Assembly (NCBI GenBank): GCA_051453625.1
Contig: JBOZIK010000001.1
Location: forward strand, 159,356,794-159,397,545
Length of the DNA stretch: 40,752 nucleotides
Source of the DNA: Welwitschia mirabilis
Lineage: Eukaryota; Gnetophyta; Gnetopsida; Welwitschiales
Direction: 5' to 3'
Below are positions 22,474 through 31,689 of the stretch, in pieces. Each line of letters starts with the position of its first letter. Positions within the stretch are counted from its first letter, which is position 1. Both the position numbers and the translations under genes were made by a program. The notes under the pieces were generated by a model that searched no databases, had not been told where the DNA came from, and saw only the letters and a program-made list of their open reading frames with translations.

Positions 22474-22478
22474 CATAG

Positions 22479-24545
22479 GATAAGGGATTTTAAAATTTAA
22501 ACTTGTTTGATTCTTTACAATTTTTCATATAGCCTGCAAAAGTCTTAGAAATCAGGGCAATGCCTAAAGGATGTGTTCAATCTAGCCTGGTGTTTAAGTA
22601 TAGAGCCATGATTTATTTTAAACATAACTATGAGATGGACATAAAGAGAGCATGTTGCAGGTGGGGACTTTTCTTTTTCTTATATCATAATCTAGATAAG
22701 ATGTAATAGTTGCACTTGCAACCTCTAAATAGCGACAATAGTCATAGATTTTAATATGGGTTATGAGATCAAAGGAAAGGTTATTTCAAGATTAATATTT
22801 ATGGAGTGGATAAATAGATGCAAGACTCATATAGTCATGTTAAATGCTTAAGCATGTGAAATGATAAGGCTACACATCTATTGAAGAAAGCTAAAAAGCA
22901 CTCATGATTAAACATAGAATGTATATTACAAGAATCAATTAAGAAATTTCTATAGAACTTAGAAAAGAAATATAAGAGATAAACATGAATTACTCAGGTT
23001 ACAATGTAAAGATGTGTTCTTTGAAAATTAGAAGAAATAGATATAATAGACAGAGTCACTATAAGTATACACTATAGAATAAAACAGATTACTTGAGCTA
23101 TGTTAGAAAAACAAGTTACATAGATGTGAAATAAAAGAATAGGAATCAAGTAAAAGTTTAACTCACAACCATAGGCCAATAAATAGGACTTTTTCATAAA
23201 CTTCCATAAATAATACAAAAAAAGACAATTAAGAATAGATTTAAAAGGATAATTATAAGATGATATAATAACAAGAATTCAAGGCCAATGATTAAAAGAA
23301 TGTTAAATAGAGACCCATAAGAATATTAAACAATAAAGTAAGAAAGAATGAAATAGACAAAATTTTTAAACAAGAATAACATCTTTCAATAGTTAAGATA
23401 ATGGATTGCCTCATTTTTTAAAATCCATAGTTAAGATAATGGATTGCCTCATTCAGAAATCTATAAATTATCATTACCCATTGCCTGGCATTAGCTACCT
23501 ATGGCTTTATTTTCATTTTTTCACTACCTCATTCAGTGATCTATGGATTATTGTTTCATAAACCTCACATCAATGATTTGCAGTATTATTTTCACTTTTC
23601 TACTACCTTATTCAATGATTTATGGATTATCATTTCCTTAAAAAATAATTAAAGACTTTAGAATATAAACATTTAACATCAAAAGAGTGAGATTTTAAAT
23701 GAAAGCATGTAAGAAACATTATTAAAAAATATGAAAGTCTTACAAGATATACAATAATAAGTGCATAAATGGTACAAAAGATGCAAGAATGTGAAGAAGT
23801 CCAAATCATACAGAGAATGCAAGAAATCCCTAGAAGCATGCCTATATTTTAAGGTGAATATTTTCAATCTTTAAGATTGCTATTCCTCAAGCTATAAGAA
23901 CTCCAAATGCTCCAAAACAGAAGGTCTTCAAGATGTAAAGACTAGGTGATCTTTACAAGAATAAGAGTAAGGGAAAATGGTATCCTATTTATAATGAGAT
24001 ACGAAGGAATTCAAAAGATATTGAGGATTTCAAGAGACACACACATGCCACTACTATTTTTGAAATATGGTTATGATTTCCTAACTCCCAATTATTACTT
24101 TATCTGGCATCTAGGTACAATTAATATTTTATCATAATAATAGTCAGTTCAAAATGGATGCTAATAATTTATTGCTAAAATGAGTAAATAACATCAATGA
24201 AAAAGATGCACCAATCATCATTGTAACAATTACATATTTAATAAGTTCGTAACACATTTTCCAACAATAAGCATAGAATGGAATAAAGGAATCTATAATG
24301 CATATCATTAGTTACAGCAGTTATATGAAAAGAAAGTAATCAAATAATAATTATAGCACAACAAGTTTCCACTAATAGAGAAAAGAATTGCATCTCAATT
24401 AATAATATGCTAATAAATAAAGAATCTAGCAAGTAAATCAACTAATGAACCTAAAAAAATAAAATTATTTTTATCTAGTTTTTATTTAATTATTTGGATT
24501 AGATATTTGGACCATAGAAAAATCTAGACGTGGCATAAAGCTATA
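22479..24545. other. Unassigned AT-rich DNA with short repeats
   Basis: No gene or element could be recognised in this 2-kb stretch. It contains the repeat cluster at 23389-23645 described separately. ORF-like stretches here are short and lack motifs. Confidence 0.4.
23389..23645. repeat. Degenerate short tandem repeats
   Basis: ATAGTTAAGATAATGGATTG starts at 23389 and again at 23427 (period 38). A second set, CTACCTCATTCAGTGATCTA-like at about 23523 and CTACCTTATTCAATGATTTA at about 23604, repeats with a period of about 81 and shares the word ATGGATTAT. Confidence 0.6.
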
Positions 24546-24549
24546 ATCA

Positions 24550-24900
24550 ATGATGACTTTTTCAACTATGAAAGAGGTGTACATTGCTACTACAACAGTG
24601 TGCAAAGAAGGGATTTGGTTGAAGAATATTATTGAAGGATTAGGAAGACATCAAGCAAAGATGTAAATTTTTAGCAATAGTCGAAGTGTCATATTTCAAC
24701 ATTTCATGGGAGGTCAAGGTACATCCAAGTGACATATTACTTTATATGGTAATAGATCAAGGAAGGATGTATTGATTTGTAGAAAGTTCACACTTAGACA
24801 AATCCTATAGATATGTTGACAAAACCATTTAACTAGAGAAGTTTAGATGGTAACTAAACTTCTTGAAAATTTGTCAAAGGTAGCTTAATAGCTAAGGATT
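24550..24900 (+). pseudogene. Copia RNase H 3' end (separate element)
   Basis: The plus strand reads STMKEVYIATTTVCKEGIWL from about 24560, the STxEAEYxAxTxAxKExIWL motif, followed by IIEGLGRHQAKM. Frameshifted remains of the SRTKHI, NPADMxTKPL (about 24818-24835, reading MLTKPFN-like) and final helix follow. It leads straight into a PPT and LTR, so this is the 3' end of a plus-strand copia element. It also contains the motif present at 15754-15783, so the two are not one continuous copy. Confidence 0.7.
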
Positions 24901-24921
24901 AGACATAAAAGACAATTTTTG

Positions 24922-24935
24922 CTCAAGGTGAAGAT
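24922..24935 (+). other. Polypurine tract
   Basis: CTCAAGGTGAAGAT directly precedes TGTTGG, resembling the CAAGTGGGAGATTGTTGG junction of many plant copia elements, with two substitutions in the purine run. Confidence 0.65.
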
Positions 24936-25392
24936 TGTTGGAGTATGAGCCTTAAAGTGGCTTTTTTATCCTTTTCCTATGTTTTGCCTCAACCCAAGTT
25001 AGTTATTTGTCACACATTATTATAACCAAAATAAGCATGTATTCAAAATAGCAAATGTTAAAGCATGTTTACTCTAGGATCTTGCCCACATTGGTAAATG
25101 ATGAGCATGTTTATTTTGGGGTTTTCCTTTCTTTAACCACATCCCTAGGCCCATTGGCATGATAGTTCATTAATTTAGGTGAGAAATACTGGCTAGCTAT
25201 GGGCTAGAACGCTACTACTATATTACAATGTTGTGATGTAATATCTCGTATTTTCATCTTCATTTTGTAACAACAAAAGAATATCCCTTTTCCCATGAAA
25301 GCAGGTGTATTACCAAAGCACATTATATCTTAGTGTGTCTTGTATCTTTATTCTTCCTTGTTTCACAAATTTTTTCCACTATTTTTCTTACA
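24936..25392 (+). repeat. 3' LTR of a copia element
   Basis: Starts TGTTGGAGTATG after the PPT and ends CTTACA at 25392, giving TG...CA ends and 457 bp. It contains TTATATCTTAGTGTGTCTTG and a T-rich tail as usual near copia LTR ends. No partner LTR was found within the window, so the 5' boundary of the element is unknown. The right end is inferred from the terminal CA and is the less certain of the two. Confidence 0.6.
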
Positions 25393-26568
25393 GTCTACAT
25401 TTAGCATTCTTCTATTTCACAACCAATAGATTTGAGGTAGCTTTTGCACTTCGTCATGCCTACATTTTTTAAAAGAAACCTTTGAATAATGTTTTCTATA
25501 AATTTTTTCTTTTTTTAATGCACTTTGAAATGTGCTCTTATTTTCAGAATGTTTTAACCACCTAAAACAAATAAGAATCATGGACCCATGACATACATAT
25601 ATTAAAATTGTAAAGCATGTGATACCATGAATTACTTGTGAGCACACCTTACTTCATTTCGAGGGAGTCATTGTAAGTAGAAAATTAATAGTGGAGAACT
25701 AGAAATAACAATCACAATCAAACGGCGATGGGGTAAAAGAGGTGTTGGGGTAATAAGAGCAGGCAAAACTAGGGCAATGTTTGGCATGTAGGTATAGCAT
25801 TTAAGTGTGCTTTTGATTACCACTACAAATTTAAGTCTTAGCCTTGTACAAGAGTGCAATATTTTACCTAAGTGCAATGGCATCTTTCAATCCTACACGT
25901 TATTACACCAATGTCCGCCTTATGTAGAAGTAACTACCACTACAAAGAACAATCAAAATGGTGGAGAAGGCTTTGGAAATCGCAACTAATATAGTTTTTA
26001 AGTTTGAACAAAAGTTGGAGATAAAAATGATAACACAAAAGGTCAAAGTATGTGATAGACTACAAACTTGGAGAGCGAAAAGTAACACTATGTCAAACTT
26101 AATAGTTCAAGGACATAATTCTCAACCCTTATAGCATTAATACTTTATAGTGGGGGATGGAGTTCACGCTTTATTTATCATCCCCTAAAGTATATCCGGA
26201 GAGGTATAATTGGTTAAGCTTATTATCACCTCCCACGTTGTTGTCAAATTTTCCCTTAGAACACATGGAAAATGCCATTGTGACTTGTGAAGGAATTCTT
26301 ACATAAAATTCCAACGACGATAAACAAGGAGGAAACTACCTTTCCTTAACTATTGCTTCACATGAAATTCGAGGAAGCTCCACCGAGTAGAATCCTCAAA
26401 CTTATGAGCAGCCTTTAAGGCTCGTTTTTCTCCCCTTAATCCCCTCATCACTGCCGTGCTTTTCGTCAACATTATTATTTACGTACTGACCACCTTCACA
26501 CGGTTAGCAGCACACATCACGCCGATGCCATGCCGTTACTCACAGCTATCACGTAGTCACCCCATCGT
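25393..26568. other. Region downstream of the transporter gene
   Basis: No gene recognised. The part nearest the stop (about 26160-26568) is less AT-rich and probably includes the 3' untranslated region. On the minus strand AATAAT occurs at 26473-26478 and AATAAA at 26170-26175; either could serve as a poly(A) signal. Confidence 0.4.
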
Positions 26569-28320
26569 TCACTCCCGCGCCGACGACTTTTCAACGCCAT
26601 TCTGCAGCTGCTGTTGCTGCTGTTCTGCCTGCGCTGCATCTCTGAAGTGCTTGTAAATATCCCCTTTGTAAAACTTTCTCGTGCGGACTACCAAAACCGC
26701 TGAGATCGCCGCTGCCAAAAGCGTAACCCCTGTCATTATAATAAACGACAGCCGAAAGCACGCCGAGCCTGAACACGTCAGCTCCTTGCCGGACCTTCCC
26801 CCCTGGCTCGGTAGCTGCCGAATCGCCTCTCGGTCATACAAATGCCCTGCAATCCGCACTGAACATATGTATGACCCCAGGGGGCTGGAAACCGCCCCGA
26901 AGTTATATAGAGTGGCGTAATATTTCAGCCCAAAAAGCTCCGAAATGACCGCATACATTATCGGCCACTGCGCGCCAAAACATAACCCAAGAATGATCGA
27001 CGCAACGTAAAGCGATCCCGGGAGTGCCAGCGCAATGAAAAGGTGACCGATGCAGGACAACAGGAGGACGGCGGTCATCATCAGAGGCCGCGGAAACTTG
27101 TACTTTTGCAGAAGAGACTCCGAGAGGTAACCGGCGATCACCCGTCCAAGAAAGTTCCAGATGCTTATAAGCGCTATGAAAGTGCTTATGTTTTGCTGGG
27201 TGTAGCCCAATGATTTGCCGATCTGACCCATGTTGTCGATTGCCGTCAGGGTGGCGCCGATGCCGAAAGTTGTAGAAATGAAGAGTATCCACATGTCAAG
27301 ACTGAATAGAGCTTGCGGAATGGTGTAATCTTCGCCTCTTTTGGGCTGCTTCAGCGCCCGGCAGAGCCACGTCCATGTCCACGGTGCCACCTTTTCTCTT
27401 GAGGCGGGCGAGGAGATTTCGGTCTCCGAGGTCTTCTGAGGCGCGGCTGGTGGCGATATCATGATCTCCACTGTTTTGGGAGCGGCATTCTCTTCATGGA
27501 TTTTGTCCGTTTCGGCCTTGATGATGACAGCCAGGTTGAGCAGCAGGAAGCCCACGACGGCCCCGACTACAATCCGGTATCCCACCACCGGAAAATGCTT
27601 TGATTGGTTTTCGACAACGATGAGCGCCAGAAGGAAACCCGCGAGACACAGCGCGATGTAAAGGAAGTGGTAGAAGCGGCGGAGTTCGCTCTTATCCTGT
27701 ACGAGTTTCGTCGGTCTGACGAAGCCCATAACTGCGAGAGAAACTGCGCTGGGAAGTATACCTAAAAGAAGAATCATCCCGGCAGCGCTTTTGGCGTTGG
27801 AGCCATAGACTGCATGATAGATTTGGGTGAAAATGGCACCGCTGAGACCGACGTAGCCCTTGAAAATGCCTAGAACGACGCCGCGGCTCTGTGGGAAGTT
27901 TTTGACGCAGGTTACGAGAGAGCCTGTGTTGGCAAAGGTCTGGGAATTGGCTCCGAGGCACATGTAGACATAAAGGTGCCACTTTTTTGGCCTTGCGATG
28001 CGAGAGGTGACTGAAAGCCATATCATTACATATCCTGCGATGTTCATCAGGGCTCCGACGCCGATGACCACCCAGGAAGGGAAGATTTCATTTATGAGGC
28101 CGGACACTATGCCGACGTTGGAACCCAGGTCTTTGAAGAAGCCGAGAGTCGTTATCGTCTGTTGGTCGTAACCCAGAGCGGATTTTATGGTCTCCGAGTA
28201 GACTCCGAAGATGTACGTCCCGCCTGCGCAGGACATTATCAGAAATGAGACGAATACTACGAACCATCGGCCCAGAAGGACTCTTTTTGCCAGGCCGCGG
28301 GCTCCTGTGGGCTCTTCCAT
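26569..28320 (-). CDS. Nodulin-like / NFD4-type major facilitator superfamily membrane protein
   Basis: 583 codons, uninterrupted. The N-terminal nodulin-like half (residues about 15-265) carries RWFVVFVSFLIMSCAGGTYIFG, FFKDLGSNVGIVSGLI, and QTFANTGSLVTCVKNFPQSRG, all hallmarks of the family; a hydrophilic loop (about 270-335) separates it from the NFD4-type half with YTIPQALFSLDMWILF, IDNMGQIGKSLGY, WNFLGRVIAGYLSE, and GLCFGAQWPIMYAVISELFGLKYY. About 12 hydrophobic segments are visible; the C-terminus is cytosolic-like, charged, with a run of five glutamines at 567-571. The substrate is not established for this family as far as I know; proposed roles in relatives include small-solute transport. 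I chose the ATG at 28320 because family similarity starts nearby and its context (ACAATGG) is good; an in-frame ATG at 28476 would add 52 unlike residues. GC content is far above the surroundings. Confidence 0.93.
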   Translation of the reverse strand: MEEPTGARGLAKRVLLGRWFVVFVSFLIMSCAGGTYIFGVYSETIKSALGYDQQTITTLGFFKDLGSNVGIVSGLINEIFPSWVVIGVGALMNIAGYVMIWLSVTSRIARPKKWHLYVYMCLGANSQTFANTGSLVTCVKNFPQSRGVVLGIFKGYVGLSGAIFTQIYHAVYGSNAKSAAGMILLLGILPSAVSLAVMGFVRPTKLVQDKSELRRFYHFLYIALCLAGFLLALIVVENQSKHFPVVGYRIVVGAVVGFLLLNLAVIIKAETDKIHEENAAPKTVEIMISPPAAPQKTSETEISSPASREKVAPWTWTWLCRALKQPKRGEDYTIPQALFSLDMWILFISTTFGIGATLTAIDNMGQIGKSLGYTQQNISTFIALISIWNFLGRVIAGYLSESLLQKYKFPRPLMMTAVLLLSCIGHLFIALALPGSLYVASIILGLCFGAQWPIMYAVISELFGLKYYATLYNFGAVSSPLGSYICSVRIAGHLYDREAIRQLPSQGGRSGKELTCSGSACFRLSFIIMTGVTLLAAAISAVLVVRTRKFYKGDIYKHFRDAAQAEQQQQQLQNGVEKSSARE

Positions 28321-28700
28321 TGTGGTTTGTGGTTGTAGAGGACTGTGGGTTATGAGCCTTGTCTTATACTGAGGAGATCGAGTCTGTTTTGAGCTTTTTT
28401 TACATTGTTTTAAACGAAATAAATAATGATTTTTGAGTTGATTTGGAGTCAATGGATAAGCAAAAAGAGTAAACACGTTCGTTGAAATTGTGTGATGGCC
28501 TTCGGGTGTCTGGGTCAGGACATGTTATTTGCACTGAGCGAAGGGCAGTTTTTTGTGTTCGGACAGATTTTTATGGTTTTGAGGACTCGTGTGGACCACC
28601 GACCACGCTTTCATAATTATGCATGCCCTTCGTTTTTGAGTCTCAATACACTCAATCTTTTTCACCGATACATTTGCTAAGCGCACCCTCTTGGATTACG
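28321..28700 (-). promoter_or_regulatory. Probable promoter and 5' leader of the transporter gene
   Basis: Directly upstream of the start codon in gene orientation. A TATAAG word lies at 28363-28368 (minus strand), only about 43 bases before the ATG, and TTATTTATTTCG lies near 28420-28432. An RY-type ATGCATGC word sits at about 28618-28626. Which, if any, is used cannot be told from sequence alone. Confidence 0.35.
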
Positions 28701-28889
28701 TCCCAAAAACAAAAACAAGGGCAGCTTCACGACATTCATTTATTTAGAAATTGCATAAACGAAATTTACTACCAGTAGTATAAACAAAATAATGAGATAA
28801 AAAGTTTATATTTTTAGATGTCTCAATTTTTTTATCTTACATGGACTTGAAACTTTTTATGGATGTCTAACTTGAAACTTTTGACCTCA
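28701..28889. other. AT-rich spacer
   Basis: No coding content. It contains repeated GGATGTCTAA/TAGATGTCTC words (about 28816, 28861) and a duplicated CTTGAAACTTTT (about 28847 and 28871). Confidence 0.4.
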
Positions 28890-29111
28890 TTTTTTTTTTT
28901 TGTTAAAATCTTATAGGGATGTCTAATCAAGACTTTTTGGTGCTTGCAGCTTCCTTGGAAAGCATAGCCATCATGATCATCCAAATGAATAATTCATTAT
29001 GCTTAGGCCTCATAAAATGCCAAGCAGGGCATTCAAAGGTTTGAACCCATGATTTCATAAGTAAAAGACAAGTATCCTGTTAGTTGGACTATTATCCCAT
29101 TGGCATTTCCT
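28890..29111 (-). mobile_element. Candidate tRNA-derived SINE
   Basis: On the minus strand the 5' part looks like a decayed tRNA: TAGTCCAACTAA at 29091-29080 fits the polymerase III A box (TRGCNNAGYNGG) in part, and GGTTCAAACC at 29047-29038 fits the B box (GGTTCRANYCC) well, at normal tRNA spacing. Between them CTTTTAC could be an anticodon loop with TTT (Lys-like). The unrelated body runs to a 12-A tail (T run 28890-28901). Possible imperfect target duplications flank it (TTGACCTCA at 28881-28889 and TTGAACTTA at 29112-29120, 7 of 9 equal). Acceptor-stem pairing is poor, so it is not a functional tRNA gene. Confidence 0.55.
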
Positions 29112-29429
29112 TTGAACTTAGTTTTAAGTTTTCAAAATTATCATATTTTATTATAAGTATAGATACCTATTTTATTATTTGTATTAAGTAATTATATATT
29201 TTTTTCTTTCCTTATTCACGCTTTTAATTAAGTACATTTTTTGGTTGGGAGAGTGCACAAGTGCATAGCTAGCATTTTGTTTATCATAGAACATAACTTT
29301 CTATTTTACTAATAATTACCTTATTACAAAATAATTGCTAATATATATTTTTTTGAGAGTATACGACAAACAACTGAAATGTTAAGTTACATTTCATATA
29401 AAAATAACACCAGAGATAATTAATCTCAA
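29112..29429. other. AT-rich spacer
   Basis: No coding or repeat structure recognised. Confidence 0.4.
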
Positions 29430-29760
29430 GGCTGAGTTTGCCTCTGGTCGGCAATGTTTGGTTAGAGGTTGGAATCCTCACTCAACCGAAATTTCCATGT
29501 GCAGGAGCCAAAAAGATTCCATGCTGGCACATGGATTCCAACACGTGGCGACTACGAACAACTTCGACAAAATACGTTCAACAACATTTAATAAAAATCA
29601 AAGTTTGGAGTGACTTAAGCCGGCAATGAGAACGCGCGAATTGTTTGCTTTATGGCATCCGACGTGCACATGACGCATGCACGTAGTTACGTTCACACTG
29701 ACACCTATATGATAGAGCCTCCAACGTCCACGGATGGATGTAAGTATTTGGCACGTTTTC
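29430..29760. promoter_or_regulatory. Promoter-like block with ABRE/G-box and RY-type words
   Basis: This stretch is less AT-rich and keeps several CpGs. It contains CACGTGGC (29542-29549, an ABRE/G-box core), GACGTGCAC (29661-29669), GCATGCACG (about 29675-29683, RY-like) and CCTATATGATAG (29703-29714, TATA-like), followed by GGATGGATGTAAGT, which ends in a good splice-donor word. Combined ABRE and RY elements are typical of seed-expressed plant promoters. No following coding exon was identified, so the block may be a distal part of the transporter promoter, an orphan promoter, or chance. Confidence 0.3.
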
Positions 29761-31100
29761 TAAAAGCTCTTTGAGTTTGAGTGAGGTGGTGACCACAATT
29801 TAGAATTTTAACATAATAATCTCTTCCATTTTTGGAATTTGATGATATCTTGGGCTCATTTTAGTTATTATTAAGTATTGGGCGCATCATCGTCTCTTTT
29901 GTTTATGGTTTAAATCAGTTTTTGGTGATTTGCTTGGATTTATCCTCTTGTTTTGTACACATTAAATTTCTTTCTCAATCAAATATATTCGCAATACATG
30001 TTCAAGTTGCTTAAGTTGAATGAATTACTTTTAAATAATTTAAAGATAATTAATAGTAAAATATCTTAAACCCACTTCCAAACATGGAGTAAGGTCTTTG
30101 GAACATATAAATAAAATGCAGTTGTTCAAAGCCTGTTCCATATTTAATAAGCTTAAGCCTTGAAGCCATTGACTTTCTTTTTTCTTTTTTTGGTTAAAAG
30201 ACTTTTTGAAGAACCAAACTCATAACTACAAAGACACGAAAGCACTACTAGACCATTAAATGTCTCTTCAAAAACGTAATAAAATTTTATATTAAAAGCA
30301 AGACAATCAATTTGAGAGTTTGGAAGCCCCTTAAAGAGTCTAAAAAGATATGTTCTTGATAAGACATCCTTGGTGTACAAGATAAGGGGTTAGTAAACTT
30401 AGGGGATAACGTATCTTTTACAAAACAAAGAAAATTTGGATGTAAATGATTCCATGGTCAACGATGGTGCAAAGATCGAGGTTCCAAACTTGGGACGTAA
30501 CAGTGCCAAGTTGTCAGAGGGGAGCTCTGAGAAGTTGCGGTTTTGAACGCAACAGAGTTGAAAATTGGCGATAGCTTTGAAATGCTCGGATTTTGAGTAA
30601 TCAAATAATGCGTAGAAGGAGGGACTACCAATGATCACGCAAGCCACGTGATTTTGATTAATAAATAAGCGTATCCAGAAGCCATGCCGAAAGATGAGAG
30701 CATTGGGTTGGATTAAAATAAAAAGCGCTAATGAGGAAAGGGAAATAATTAATGAGGACGCAAAAAATTCCGGTTTCCAAATGGAATGTCATAAGCGAGA
30801 AATGCGAGTTGAAGGGCGGAGGCAACGGACAGATGAGGTCTGCACTGGATCGATGACTCACTGGGTATCACTCGTTTCTGGCAAAAGGCCGTTACCTTTA
30901 TCACGATTTACGTCACTTTTTTATCCTTAATGTGCTATTACCGATGTTAAGATAACATCACTTTTTGAGTGGATAAAAAGAGATCCAGAAAAGTCTTCGT
31001 GTCCACACACGTCAGCGCTTATATCTGTTTACATATCAACTGGTTCACTATTGAAGCTAAGGGGGCATGCCATTTTGGGTTGCTTCAATAGCGTAATAAC
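29761..31100. other. Mixed, apparently low-copy DNA without a recognised gene
   Basis: The part 30400-30930 is less AT-rich and has medium-length open frames on both strands (82 codons minus at 30399-30647; 78 codons plus at 30694-30930), none with a recognisable motif. A G-box CACGTG lies at 30645-30650 and ACACACGTCAGC near 31004-31015. Confidence 0.4.
31048..31091. repeat. Inverted repeat, 10-bp perfect arms
   Basis: CTATTGAAGC (31048-31057) and GCTTCAATAG (31082-31091) are perfect reverse complements with a 24-base spacer. It could form a hairpin or be the relic of a small inverted-repeat transposon. Confidence 0.6.
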
Positions 31101-31689
31101 CTATGTTATTATGGTTTCTAATTCAAAACTGGCTTACATATACAATTTGTATATAATCAATATTCAGTCAAATGTTATCTATCAGTACTACTTTATGGAC
31201 AAAGGTAGGAGCACTTATCAATAGAAATTACTATTGATCATTTTTGTTAACCATAAATTAAGGTAACATATTTCATTTACGATATTTTAACCTTGGTAAA
31301 ATTATACATTATGTAAATATTTTGTATTACTTAGAAATATGAAATAATTTTTCATTATTTTCTTTAGAATGGTAGCATAACTAGATACCTCTCTACCAAA
31401 CATTTGATAATTTTGCATAATTTTATATCAACGGAATAATTTTCACATATCCCTAATGCAAGCAATGAAATTTGACAAAGATGTCATTTTTTTTTTTGGT
31501 AAAATTGTCTATAAATCACGTATATAGATAAAGAGTTACAATAGAAGTAATGAATGATAATACAATTATTTGATATTAAAACAGGTAATAATCTTTCATT
31601 GAAAGTGAGTAATAATGTTTTATTGCAGTGAACTTGATTGAAAAGTACAACATAAAAGAAATTGTGGGTTATAGGGAATGACTATGGCT
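31101..31689. other. AT-rich DNA, nothing recognised
   Basis: Very AT-rich, with a T run at about 31488-31497. No gene or repeat family recognised. Confidence 0.4.

Larger units (their letters stand above)
16212..22478 (-). mobile_element. Ty1/copia LTR retrotransposon with intact boundaries and target duplication
   Basis: A minus-strand element spans 16217-22473. Evidence: two 396-bp direct LTRs at the ends (16217-16612 and 22078-22473), each beginning TGTTA; perfect 5-bp flanking repeats CATAG at 16212-16216 and 22474-22478; an initiator-Met-type PBS inside the right LTR; a polypurine tract inside the left LTR; and gag, protease, integrase, RT and RNase H in copia order from right to left. 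Manual alignment of the LTRs gives about 53 differences, roughly 87% identity, so the insertion is old. Two N gaps (100 and 671) interrupt pol. Stops and frameshifts make it inactive. Confidence 0.93.

Noticed and set aside
12770-25392. One continuous plus-strand copia element interrupted by the nested 16217-22473 insertion
   Set aside because: Both 15754-15783 and about 24560-24590 contain the STxEAEYxA segment of RNase H, so the two pieces overlap and cannot simply be joined.
26681-28021. Several open frames overlapping the transporter gene on both strands
   Set aside because: Shadows in GC-rich coding sequence; only the 583-codon frame shows family motifs.
28321-28476. 52-codon N-terminal extension of the transporter from the ATG at 28476
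   Set aside because: The extra residues are Lys/Gln/Thr-rich, unlike the family N-terminus, and the DNA there looks like leader or promoter.
29038-29111. Functional tRNA-Lys gene
   Set aside because: A and B boxes are recognisable but acceptor and anticodon stems pair poorly and a poly(A)-tailed body follows; a SINE fits better.
31048-31091. Rho-independent style terminator
   Set aside because: The genome is evidently eukaryotic, the loop is 24 bases, and no gene ends next to it.
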